In this document: in pieces, positions 33,239-40,730 of the stretch
How positions within the stretch are numbered: the stretch's first letter is position 1
How the letters are laid out: every line of letters starts with the position of its first letter
NCBI GenBank assembly: GCA_033856275.1
Contig: JAWVFJ010000024.1
Location: 20,211 to 84,210 of the forward strand
Direction of reading: 5' to 3'
DNA length: 64,000 bases
DNA from: VRUE01 sp033856275
GTDB taxonomy: Bacteria; Actinomycetota; Thermoleophilia; Solirubrobacterales; 70-9
Translations under genes and position numbers: made by a program
The notes under the pieces: model-generated
What the model saw: only the letters and a program-made list of their open reading frames with translations
What the model was told of the DNA's origin: nothing
Databases searched by the model: none

Positions 33239-35716
33239 ATGGGTTCTAGGGGTCAGGAAATAACTCTCATCATCGACGGGCGCGAGGTCGGCGCGACCGA
33301 GGGTGAGATGCTCCACGACGCCGCCAAGCGGGGCGACGTCGAGATTCCGGTCTTCTGTTACGAGCCGAAGTTGGGCGAGCCAGTCGGCGCCTGCCGCATG
33401 TGCCTGGTCGAGATCGAGGGGATCCCGAAGCTGCAGACATCCTGCTCGACCCCGGTGCGCGACGGCATGGTCGTCCACACCCGCACCGATCAGGTCAAGC
33501 ACGCGCAGAGCGCCGTGGTCGAGTTCCTGCTCGTCAACCACCCGCTTGACTGCCCAGTCTGCGACAAGGGCGGGGAGTGTCCGCTGCAGGACATCTCGAT
33601 GGGCTGGGGCCCCGGCAAGAGCCGCTTCACCGACCCCAAGCGCCACTTCCAAAAGCCACTCGAACTCTCACCGCTGGTCGCAATCGACCGTGAGCGCTGC
33701 ATCCTCTGCTACCGCTGCGTGCGCTTCAGCCAGGAGGTCTCCGAGGACGAGCAACTGCAGCTGCTCGATCGCGGCGACCGCACCTTCGTCGGCACCTTCG
33801 ACGACCGCCCCTACGTGGCGCCCTTCCACGGCAACATCACCGACCTCTGCCCGGTCGGCGCGCTGACCAACTACACCTACCGCTTCCGCGCCCGCCCTTG
33901 GGACATCGAGCAGGCCGGCTCGGTCTGCACGCTCTGCCCGAGCCAGTGCAACGTCAGCTTCACCATCCGCGACGAGGAGGTGGTGCGGGTCGTCGCCCGC
34001 GACAACGCCGAGGTCGATGACGGCTGGCTCTGCGACCGCGGCCGCTACGGCTTCGAGATGTTTGTGGCCGAGGAGCGCGTGCGGGGCCCTCGCCTGCGCG
34101 GCGGTGTTGAGGTGAGCTGGGAGGAGGCGATCGCCAAGGCCGCGGCGGCGCTCGAGGCAGGCGGGGCCCAAAGCGCCGCGATCGTCGGCGACGCCTCCAA
34201 CGAGGAGGGCTACCTGGTCCAGCGCATCATGCGAGAGGCCCTCGGCTCCCCCAACATCGACTCCCGTCCCTCGAGCGGCCCGGCCCGCGAGACGCTGGTG
34301 AAGCTCGCCCAGCCGGAGATCAGCGCCAGGGTCCGCGACATCGACGACGCCGGCGTGATCCTCGTCCTCGGCACCGACCCCCTGCACAGCTCCCCGATCC
34401 TCGACCTGCGCATCCGCAAGGCGATCCGCCGCAACGGCGCCAAGCTGGCGGTGGCGACGGAGGCGCCGACGACCCTGGACGGCGGAGCCACCGCGGTAGC
34501 GCGCTACGCCCCCGGGGGCGCCACCCACTTCCTTTCCGACCTGGCCAACGGCCTGCGCAACCCAGATCAGGGCGAGGCATCGGAGATCGCTGAGACCCTC
34601 CGCGACGCCGAGTCCGTCGTGGTCATCTGGGGCGACCGCATCGCTCGCGAGGGTGCGGGCGCCGCCACCGCTCTGCTGGACGTGGCGTCAGCGCTGGAGC
34701 TTGGCGGCAAGGATGGATCAGGACTTCTGGAAGTGCCGGACTTCACCAACGCACGAGGCTTGAGAGAGGCCGGCTGCCTCCCAGACGCAAGTCCAGGTCT
34801 AACGGCAACAGCAACAGGTAAGGACACGGAGTCGATCCGTGCCGCCCTCGAGTCAGGCGAGCTGAAGACCCTGCTTCTCTTCGGCGTAGACCCCCTGCGC
34901 GACTTCCCAGACACCGAGGCCTGGAAAAAAGCCCTTGCGGCCGCAGACCACATCGTCGCCTTCTCCACTTTCGAGACGGCAACCACCGCAATGGCGGACG
35001 TGGTCTTCCCGTTGGAGACGCACGCGGAGAAAGACGGCACGGTCAGCCACCCCGATGGTCGCTTGCAGCGAGTGCGACCGAGTGCTTCGCGCCCCGGAGA
35101 CATCCGCCCGAACTGGGGCGTTCTCGCTGAGCTCTCTCTAACTCTCGGCCACGACACCAACATCTCCTCCCAGCCATCTGCTTTCGCAGCACTGGCCAAC
35201 ACAGTCCCCTTCTACGCCGGCATCACTGACTCGGACATTGGCGGCCGCGGCATCCGCTGGCAGGAGGCCGTCCCAGAGAGGGCCGGGGGGGCCGGCTCGC
35301 CGGACACTGAGCCCAAGGCGCCAACACCGCCCGCGGAGACCGCCCCCGCCCCTCGCCGAGCGGCGTCCGCCGAGGCGGCCCCCCCGGCTCCCCCCGCCGC
35401 GGGGTCACTCGCACTCTCCACGTATCGGGATTTGTGGGCTGGTCCGATTACGGAGCTGAATCCTCCACTGAGGTTCCTGGCACCGCAGCAGCGTGTGGAG
35501 CTTTCGGTGTCCGATGCGCAGCGCCTTGGTCTCTCCTCCGGTGAAGAGGTCTCTGTGTCCAGGAACGGCTCGAGCGTGCTTGCCAGGGTCGCGATCAAGG
35601 AGCGGGTGCCGGAGGGCACTTGCTTGCTGATCGAGGGCACAGCGGAGGGCAACGCCAACGGCTTGCTCAACGGCAGCCGCGTCAGCGTCCAAATCGAGAA
35701 GATCGTCGCCGCCTGA
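33239..35716 (+). CDS. nuoG: NADH-quinone oxidoreductase subunit G
   Basis: This is an 825-residue 75-kDa-type subunit. The N-terminal [2Fe-2S] ferredoxin domain (FCYEPKLGEPVGACRMCLVE), the His/Cys-ligated cluster (HPLDCPVCDKGGECPLQD) and a CILCYRCVRF cluster are followed by the CTLCPSQCN Fe-S motif. A molybdopterin-oxidoreductase-like domain without visible cofactor role fills the rest. ATG 33239 has AGGAGG ahead; the longer reading crosses the spacer repeat. Residues ~680-720 are a Pro/Ala-rich linker made by an in-frame palindrome (35282-35388), after which a short C-terminal beta domain resumes. Confidence 0.95.
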   Translation: MGSRGQEITLIIDGREVGATEGEMLHDAAKRGDVEIPVFCYEPKLGEPVGACRMCLVEIEGIPKLQTSCSTPVRDGMVVHTRTDQVKHAQSAVVEFLLVNHPLDCPVCDKGGECPLQDISMGWGPGKSRFTDPKRHFQKPLELSPLVAIDRERCILCYRCVRFSQEVSEDEQLQLLDRGDRTFVGTFDDRPYVAPFHGNITDLCPVGALTNYTYRFRARPWDIEQAGSVCTLCPSQCNVSFTIRDEEVVRVVARDNAEVDDGWLCDRGRYGFEMFVAEERVRGPRLRGGVEVSWEEAIAKAAAALEAGGAQSAAIVGDASNEEGYLVQRIMREALGSPNIDSRPSSGPARETLVKLAQPEISARVRDIDDAGVILVLGTDPLHSSPILDLRIRKAIRRNGAKLAVATEAPTTLDGGATAVARYAPGGATHFLSDLANGLRNPDQGEASEIAETLRDAESVVVIWGDRIAREGAGAATALLDVASALELGGKDGSGLLEVPDFTNARGLREAGCLPDASPGLTATATGKDTESIRAALESGELKTLLLFGVDPLRDFPDTEAWKKALAAADHIVAFSTFETATTAMADVVFPLETHAEKDGTVSHPDGRLQRVRPSASRPGDIRPNWGVLAELSLTLGHDTNISSQPSAFAALANTVPFYAGITDSDIGGRGIRWQEAVPERAGGAGSPDTEPKAPTPPAETAPAPRRAASAEAAPPAPPAAGSLALSTYRDLWAGPITELNPPLRFLAPQQRVELSVSDAQRLGLSSGEEVSVSRNGSSVLARVAIKERVPEGTCLLIEGTAEGNANGLLNGSRVSVQIEKIVAA
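35282..35388 (+). repeat. In-frame palindromic insert within nuoG
   Basis: The arms are 24 bp (35282-35305 and 35365-35388), matching at 22 positions, around a 59-nt interior. They encode GGAGSPDTEP and a Pro/Ala-rich run. The stretch TCGCCGGACACTGAG repeats the holB insert (TCGCCGGACACTCAG in the sense strand) in the same reading frame. The insert lies in a linker before the C-terminal domain, where extra residues should be tolerated. Confidence 0.8.
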
Positions 35717-36714
35717 TGCTGCCCGTCGCCGACACCCAGTTCGTCGAAGCCACCTGGATCATGGTCGCCAAGAGCCTGGTCATCTTCGGCGTCATCTTCG
35801 GCATCCTGCCGCTGATGACGGTGCTGGAGCGCAAGCTGATCGGGCGCTTCCAGCACCGCTACGGCCCCAACCGCGTCGGCCCCTTCGGCCTCCTGCAGCC
35901 GCTCGCCGACGTGGGCAAGCTGATCTCCAAGGAGTCCTTCCGCCCGGCCAACGCGATCCCGACGCTGTTCATCCTCGGCCCGCTGCTGCCGGTCCTCTCC
36001 GGTGTCCTCGCCCTGGCGATCATTCCCTGGGGCGACGTGCAGGGAGGCGTCGGTTTCTATGGAATCGACGTGCCGATCGGCATCCTCTACTTCTTCGCCG
36101 TTGGCTCGATTGCCTTCTACGGGCTGCTGCTCGGCGGCTGGTCCTCGGGCTCCAAGTACAGCCTGCTCGGCGCGATGCGCGGCGCCGCCCAGCTGATCTC
36201 CTACGAGGTTTCGATGGGGCTGGCGCTGCTCGGCGTGATCATGATGGGCGGCTCGCTCTCGCTGGTCGACATCGTCCACGCCCAGGGCGGTCTCTGGTTC
36301 ATCTTCCCCCAGTTCGTCGGCTTCCTGATCTTCATGCTGGCCGGCTTCGCCGAGACCAACCGCACCCCGTTCGACATGCCCGAGGCCGACGCTGAACTCG
36401 TCCAGGGATTCATGACCGAGTACGGCGGCATGCGCTTCGGCAGCTTCCTGCTGGTCGAATACATGGAGATCCTCGTCGTCTCCGGCGTCGCCGCGGCGAT
36501 GTTCCTCGGCGGCTGGATGGGCCCGGGGCCGAGCTTCCTCGACCCGATCTGGATGCTGGCCAAGATGCTTGGCCTTGTCCTCGTCTTCATCTGGGTGCGG
36601 GCGACGCTGCCGCGCCTGCGCTACGACCAGCTGATGGGTCTCGGCTGGAAGATCCTGCTGCCGCTGGCGACGCTCAACGTGCTCGTTACCGCTGTCCTGG
36701 TGGTGACCACATGA
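35716..36714 (+). CDS. nuoH: NADH-quinone oxidoreductase subunit H
   Basis: This is a 332-residue membrane subunit with about eight helices, linking the quinone site to the proton-pumping arm. Conserved segments are ERKLIGRFQHRYGPNRVGP, LQPLADVGKLISKE, and FAETNRTPFDMPEADAELV in the large loop. ATG 35716 overlaps the nuoG stop (TGATG); the upstream reading is inside nuoG. After the stop come two tandem palindromes before nuoI. Confidence 0.96.
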   Translation: MLPVADTQFVEATWIMVAKSLVIFGVIFGILPLMTVLERKLIGRFQHRYGPNRVGPFGLLQPLADVGKLISKESFRPANAIPTLFILGPLLPVLSGVLALAIIPWGDVQGGVGFYGIDVPIGILYFFAVGSIAFYGLLLGGWSSGSKYSLLGAMRGAAQLISYEVSMGLALLGVIMMGGSLSLVDIVHAQGGLWFIFPQFVGFLIFMLAGFAETNRTPFDMPEADAELVQGFMTEYGGMRFGSFLLVEYMEILVVSGVAAAMFLGGWMGPGPSFLDPIWMLAKMLGLVLVFIWVRATLPRLRYDQLMGLGWKILLPLATLNVLVTAVLVVTT

Positions 36715-36716
36715 CG

Positions 36717-36761
36717 GGTGCAACGTTTTCTACCCCCCGCAGGGGGACAAAGCGTTGCACC
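36717..36761. repeat. 45-bp palindrome, dispersed family, copy 3
   Basis: The copy begins GGTGCAACGTTTTCTACCCC and ends GACAAAGCGTTGCACC. It starts just after the nuoH stop, and its twin begins 28 bases further on. Being inside an operon it cannot be a full terminator if nuoI-N are expressed from the upstream promoter. Confidence 0.9.
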
Positions 36762-36789
36762 CGGGTTCGGGGTCTCACGACTGGGACCA

Positions 36790-36833
36790 GTGCAACGTGT
36801 TGTCCCCTCGCCAGGGGGAGAAAACGTTGCACC
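36790..36833. repeat. 45-bp palindrome, dispersed family, copy 4
   Basis: The copy begins GTGCAACGTGTTGTCCCCTC and ends GAGAAAACGTTGCACC, placed in tandem with copy 3 and in the same orientation. Its last bases directly abut the GGAGG ribosome site of nuoI, so folding in mRNA could influence nuoI translation. Confidence 0.9.
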
Positions 36834-36846
36834 ATGGAGGTGGGGC

Positions 36847-37389
36847 GTGGCTGAGTTCCCCTACCTGGAGGACCAGGACGTGGTTGAGGTGCAGCGCGGG
36901 CCGGAGCCGGGGGGGGTTGGCGGGGCCTACCGCGCCTTCGGCGAGACGCTGCGCGGGCTGAAGACGACGATGGCGCGGCTGATCGAGGGCCCGCTGACGA
37001 TCGAGTACCCGGAGGAGAAGACACCCGTCTACCCGCGATTCCGCGGCCGCCACAAGCTGCATAAGTTCGAGGACACCGGCCTGGAGAAGTGCGTCGGCTG
37101 CTCGCTCTGCGCGGCGGCCTGCCCGGCCGACTGCATCCGCGTCGTCGCGGCCGAGAACATCCCGGGCGAGCGCGTCTCAGCCGGTGAGCGCTACGCGGCG
37201 GTCTACGAGATCAACCTCTCGCGCTGCATCTTCTGCGGCTACTGCGAGATCGCCTGTCCCTTCGACGCGATCACGATGGGGCACGACTACGAGATGGCCG
37301 ACTACGACCGCACCAACCTGATCTTCACCAAGGAGATGCTGCTGGCGGAGCCGATCGAGCGCACGCCGCTGCGAATGGAGGGCGAGTGA
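36847..37389 (+). CDS. nuoI: NADH-quinone oxidoreductase subunit I
   Basis: This is a 180-residue subunit with two [4Fe-4S] clusters (N6a/N6b) that carries electrons to nuoB. The ligand motifs are CVGCSLCAAACPADC and CIFCGYCEIACPFDAI. The GTG 36847 start (MAEFPYLEDQD) follows GGAGGTGG. The upstream reading of the frame is palindrome sequence and not family-like. The next nuo gene is 383 bases away because a reverse-strand gene intervenes. Confidence 0.95.
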   Translation: MAEFPYLEDQDVVEVQRGPEPGGVGGAYRAFGETLRGLKTTMARLIEGPLTIEYPEEKTPVYPRFRGRHKLHKFEDTGLEKCVGCSLCAAACPADCIRVVAAENIPGERVSAGERYAAVYEINLSRCIFCGYCEIACPFDAITMGHDYEMADYDRTNLIFTKEMLLAEPIERTPLRMEGE

Positions 37390-37397
37390 GCGTCGCG

Positions 37398-37682
37398 CTA
37401 CTCCGGATCCGGCCTGACCAGCACCGTGTCGGCAATGAGGGTGATCTCATCCGCCGGCATGCCCACGCGGCCGGCGTGGTCCCCGATCGCCTCCGGGCTC
37501 GTCGCCTGATAGATGCAGACCGTGCCAAGCCCCCCGCCCTCCTCGTGGACGACGTAGCTGCGGATCCAACGGATGTCGTCGGACATCTCCTCGTCGCCGA
37601 CCCGACGGGACTTTGCCGCGGCCTCCTGAAGCTCCTCCGGCGTTTTCCAGCCGTTCCGTCGCCTAATTGCATAGGTGTCCAT
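37398..37682 (-). CDS. DUF4242 family small protein
   Basis: This is a 94-residue protein matching the DUF4242 pattern (IRWIRSYVVHEEGGGLGTVCIYQATSPEAI, then GMPADEITLIADTVLV). Some members have been described as nickel-binding; no clear metal site stands out here. It lies on the minus strand between nuoI and nuoJ, 9 bases after the nuoI stop, an unusual interruption of an otherwise canonical operon. Read-through of nuo mRNA would make antisense RNA to it. Its own promoter would be in 37683-37771. Confidence 0.85.
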   Translation of the reverse strand: MDTYAIRRRNGWKTPEELQEAAAKSRRVGDEEMSDDIRWIRSYVVHEEGGGLGTVCIYQATSPEAIGDHAGRVGMPADEITLIADTVLVRPDPE

Positions 37683-37771
37683 CGATCCTCCGTTCTCGGT
37701 GCCTCAATCGCCTGCCAGACCATCCAACCACTCCATCGAGGCACCGTCAACGCGCGAGGGAGGGTCGAGTA

Positions 37772-38428
37772 GTGGAAGCGGTCCTCTTCTTCGCGGCGGC
37801 CCTCGGCGCCCTCGGCGGCGCGGTCGGCGTCGTCGCCATGCGCAACCCCTTCTACGGCGTCCTCGCCCTGATCGTCCACCTCTTCTCCCTGGCGGTCCTC
37901 TTCCTCCTCCTCAGCTCCGCCTTCGTAGCCGCCGCCCAGGTGGTCGTCTACGCCGGCGCCGTAATGGTCCTCTACGTCTTCGTGGTCGCCTACGTAGGCG
38001 GTGACACCGAGCCCGCCTGGGAGCCAATCCCCGGCCAACGCCTCCTGGCCCCCCTCCTCGGTGCCGCCCTCTTCATAGAGCTCTCGATCGCCGTCCTCTC
38101 TTCTTCGCTGATGGCACTGGGAACCCGTGGACCTGACATCCAAGCGGGCTTCGGCGACCCCGCGGCAATCGGCAAGCTCCTCCTAGAGCGCTTCCTGCTC
38201 CCCTTCGAGGCCTCCTCGATCCTCCTGCTCCTGGCGGCGGTAGGCGCTGTTGTCCTTGCCGGCCAGCGCCGCGACTCCGAGCCTAATGGGGGCGCCGGTG
38301 CCCCCTCCGAACGTTTTGCGCGGGAGGAGCCGGAACCAGGAGGCGACAGCTCCCAAACGCTTAAGCGACGAGTTGCGAGTGAGGAGGGGGTGCCGGCGCC
38401 CCCATCCGCCGGGGGTGCCTCGGCATGA
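37772..38428 (+). CDS. nuoJ: NADH-quinone oxidoreductase subunit J
   Basis: This is a 218-residue membrane subunit with five helices. The conserved third-helix pi-bulge region (FVAAAQVVVYAGAVMVLYVFVV) is intact. GTG 37772 has GGGAGGG ahead and matches the family start. The last ~45 residues after the final helix (from about RDSEPNGGAGAP) are low-complexity and encoded by a palindrome (38286-38405); known nuoJ tails are usually short, so this looks like an insertion. It overlaps nuoK by 4 bases. Confidence 0.94.
   Translation: MEAVLFFAAALGALGGAVGVVAMRNPFYGVLALIVHLFSLAVLFLLLSSAFVAAAQVVVYAGAVMVLYVFVVAYVGGDTEPAWEPIPGQRLLAPLLGAALFIELSIAVLSSSLMALGTRGPDIQAGFGDPAAIGKLLLERFLLPFEASSILLLLAAVGAVVLAGQRRDSEPNGGAGAPSERFAREEPEPGGDSSQTLKRRVASEEGVPAPPSAGGASA
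38286..38405 (+). repeat. In-frame palindrome forming the nuoJ C-terminal tail
   Basis: The arms 38286-38308 (begins ATGGGGGCGCCGG) and 38383-38405 (ends CCGGCGCCCCCAT) match at 21 of 23 positions; both mismatches become G-U pairs in the nuoJ mRNA. The interior is 74 nt. The whole element is translated as the Gly/Pro/Glu-rich tail of NuoJ after its last membrane helix and ends 20 bases before the nuoK start. Confidence 0.85.
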
Positions 38429-38724
38429 ACATCGAGTGGTACATCGTCCTCTCCTCCCTCCTCTTCGCAGTAGGGGCCGTGGGCATCCTCATCAGGCGCA
38501 GCCCCGTAGTGATCCTGCTCTGCCTGGAGCTGATGCTCAACGCCGGCAACCTGGCCCTGGTCGCCTTCAGCCGCATGGTCGGCAACCAGCAGGGCCAGGT
38601 CTTCGCGATCGTCGTCATGGTCGTCGCCGCCTGCGAGGTCGTCGTCGGCCTCGGCCTGATCGTGGCGATCTTCCGCCGCAAGCTGCCGCTCGACGTCGAT
38701 GCGCTGCGGGAGCTGCGCGGGTGA
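38425..38724 (+). CDS. nuoK: NADH-quinone oxidoreductase subunit K
   Basis: This is a 99-residue antiporter-like small subunit with three helices (MrpC homologue). The conserved membrane glutamates are in CLELMLNAGN and in the third helix (AACEVVVGLGLIV). It has normal length and four-base overlaps with both nuoJ and nuoL. Confidence 0.95.
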   Translation: MNIEWYIVLSSLLFAVGAVGILIRRSPVVILLCLELMLNAGNLALVAFSRMVGNQQGQVFAIVVMVVAACEVVVGLGLIVAIFRRKLPLDVDALRELRG

Positions 38725-40730
38725 GTGCCACCGCCTGGGCCTGGTTGGTCCTGCTCTTCCCTCTGTTCGGCTCGATCGCGATCGCGCTCGGCTTCAAGGC
38801 GCTGCCGGCGAAAGTCGCCGGGGCGATCGGCACGCTGACGATCGGCCTCGCCTTCGTGTGCGGAATCGCCGCGCTGGTCAGTCTGCTCGGCGAAGCGCCC
38901 GACGCCCGCCACCACGCCTCCTCACTCTGGGACTACGCCAGCGTCGCCGGGCTCGAGATCAAGCTTGGCATCTTCGTCGACCCGCTCTCGGTCTTCATGG
39001 TCCTCGTCGTCACCGGCGTCTCGACCCTGATCCACCTCTACTCGTTCGGCTACATGCAGTCCGACCAGGGCTATCACCGTTTCTTCAGCTACCTCAACTT
39101 CTTCGTCTTCTCGATGCTGCTGCTCGTCCTCGCCGGCAACTTCGTGCTCTTGATCATCGGCTGGGCCTTCGTCGGCTTCGCCTCCTACGCGCTGATCAGC
39201 TTCTGGTACCGACGCCAAACGGCGACCAGGGCAGGGATGAAGGCCTTCGTGATCAACGTCGTCGGCGACATCGGCCTCGTCCTCGCCGCGATCCTGATCT
39301 TCCGCGAACTGGGGACCTTCGAATACAGCGAGGTCTTCGCCAAGGCGCCGCAGGTCTTCAGCACCAACGAGTGGACGATCACGGCGATCTGCCTGCTGCT
39401 CCTGGTCGGTGCCTTCGCCAAGTCGGCGCAGCTGCCCTTCCACACCTGGCTGCCCGACGCGATGGAGGGGCCGACCCCAGTCTCCTCGCTGATCCACGCG
39501 GCGACGATGGTCACCGCCGGCGTCTACCTGATCGCCCGCACCCACGTCCTCTTTGCCCTCGCCCCCACCGCCGCCGACATCGCCGCCTTCATCGGCCTGG
39601 CGACGCTGCTGGTCGCGGCGACGATCGCGCTGGTGATGACCGATCTGAAGCGTGCGATCGCCTACTCGACGATGAGCCAGATCGGCTACATGGTCGTCGG
39701 CGTCTCGATCGGCGCATACAGCGCCGGCATGTTCCACCTGATGACCCACGCCTTCTTCAAGGCGCTGCTCTTCATGGCGGCGGGCTCGATCATCGCCGCG
39801 ATGGCCAACGAGCAGAACATCGACAGGATGAGCGGCTTCGGCAAGGCGATGCGCTTCACCTCGGTGACGATGCTCTGCGGCGGGCTCGCCCTGGCCGCCT
39901 TCCCCGGTACCTCGGGCTTCTTCTCCAAGGACGAGATCCTCGCCTACGCCACGGCGCGCGGGGGCATGTACCTGATCTTCACCGTGCTCGGCTACTTCGG
40001 CGCCCTGCTGACCGCGATCTACACCTTCCGCCTGATCTTCCGCATCCTTCCGGGCAGGCCGTGTCCGGAGGCGCAGGAGCTGATCGACACTGGCCACGTC
40101 GCCCACGAGGAGCCGCGCAACCCGGCGACGGGCGAGGTCGAGGACACAAACGTCGGCTTCCCCGGCCCCGAGCACCACATTGCCGAGCAGTCGGCGCCGA
40201 TGCGAATCGCGATGGCGGTACTCGCGTTCGGTGCCCTTTTCGGTGGCCTGATCCAGATCCCCGGCGTCGACGGCGTGGTCGGCAAGTTCCTCGACCCCGT
40301 CTTCGGGGACCTGGCCCTGTCGCATGTCCACCCGTCCGTGGGCGCCGAGTGGCTCGGGCTGGCGATCGGAGCGGCGATCTCACTTGCCGGCATCGGCATC
40401 GCCTACTTCCTTTACGTAGCGCAGCCGGAGACGCCCGCCGCACTGCAGCAGCGCTTCTCCGCAGTGCACACGTTCCTCTACAACAAGTGGTATTTCGATG
40501 AGCTCATAGACACACTCGTAGCTAAGCCGGCGCTGGCGATCGGCCGCTTCGCCAACCGCACCTTCGAGCGCCTCGTCGTCGACGGCCTGGTCAGTGGCAC
40601 CGAGGACGTCGTCGGTGGCGGCGGCCGCCTTGTCCGCGTCGTGCAGAGCGGCTTCGTGCGCAGCTACGCGCTGCTGTTGCTCGTCGGATTCGCCGGGCTC
40701 GCCCTCTACTTCCTTCTCAGCAGCTCATGA
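38721..40730 (+). CDS. nuoL: NADH-quinone oxidoreductase subunit L
   Basis: This is a 669-residue proton-pumping antiporter-type subunit at the distal end of the membrane arm. Signature pieces include DPLSVFMVLVVTGVSTLIHLYS, the FHTWLPDAMEGPTPVSSLIHAATMV block and the Lys in MTDLKRAIAYSTMSQIGYM. The long lateral helix and final membrane helix are at the C-terminus. GTG 38721 overlaps the nuoK stop; the reading that extends to 38250 is in another gene's region. Confidence 0.96.
   Translation: MSATAWAWLVLLFPLFGSIAIALGFKALPAKVAGAIGTLTIGLAFVCGIAALVSLLGEAPDARHHASSLWDYASVAGLEIKLGIFVDPLSVFMVLVVTGVSTLIHLYSFGYMQSDQGYHRFFSYLNFFVFSMLLLVLAGNFVLLIIGWAFVGFASYALISFWYRRQTATRAGMKAFVINVVGDIGLVLAAILIFRELGTFEYSEVFAKAPQVFSTNEWTITAICLLLLVGAFAKSAQLPFHTWLPDAMEGPTPVSSLIHAATMVTAGVYLIARTHVLFALAPTAADIAAFIGLATLLVAATIALVMTDLKRAIAYSTMSQIGYMVVGVSIGAYSAGMFHLMTHAFFKALLFMAAGSIIAAMANEQNIDRMSGFGKAMRFTSVTMLCGGLALAAFPGTSGFFSKDEILAYATARGGMYLIFTVLGYFGALLTAIYTFRLIFRILPGRPCPEAQELIDTGHVAHEEPRNPATGEVEDTNVGFPGPEHHIAEQSAPMRIAMAVLAFGALFGGLIQIPGVDGVVGKFLDPVFGDLALSHVHPSVGAEWLGLAIGAAISLAGIGIAYFLYVAQPETPAALQQRFSAVHTFLYNKWYFDELIDTLVAKPALAIGRFANRTFERLVVDGLVSGTEDVVGGGGRLVRVVQSGFVRSYALLLLVGFAGLALYFLLSSS

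Noticed and set aside
36717..36833. CRISPR-like repeats between nuoH and nuoI
   Set aside because: There are only two imperfect palindromic copies, the same repeat occurs singly elsewhere, and there are no cas genes.
38699..40501. 600-residue open frame overlapping nuoL
   Set aside because: It is an Arg/Pro/Leu-rich shadow of nuoL with no membrane segments or motifs.
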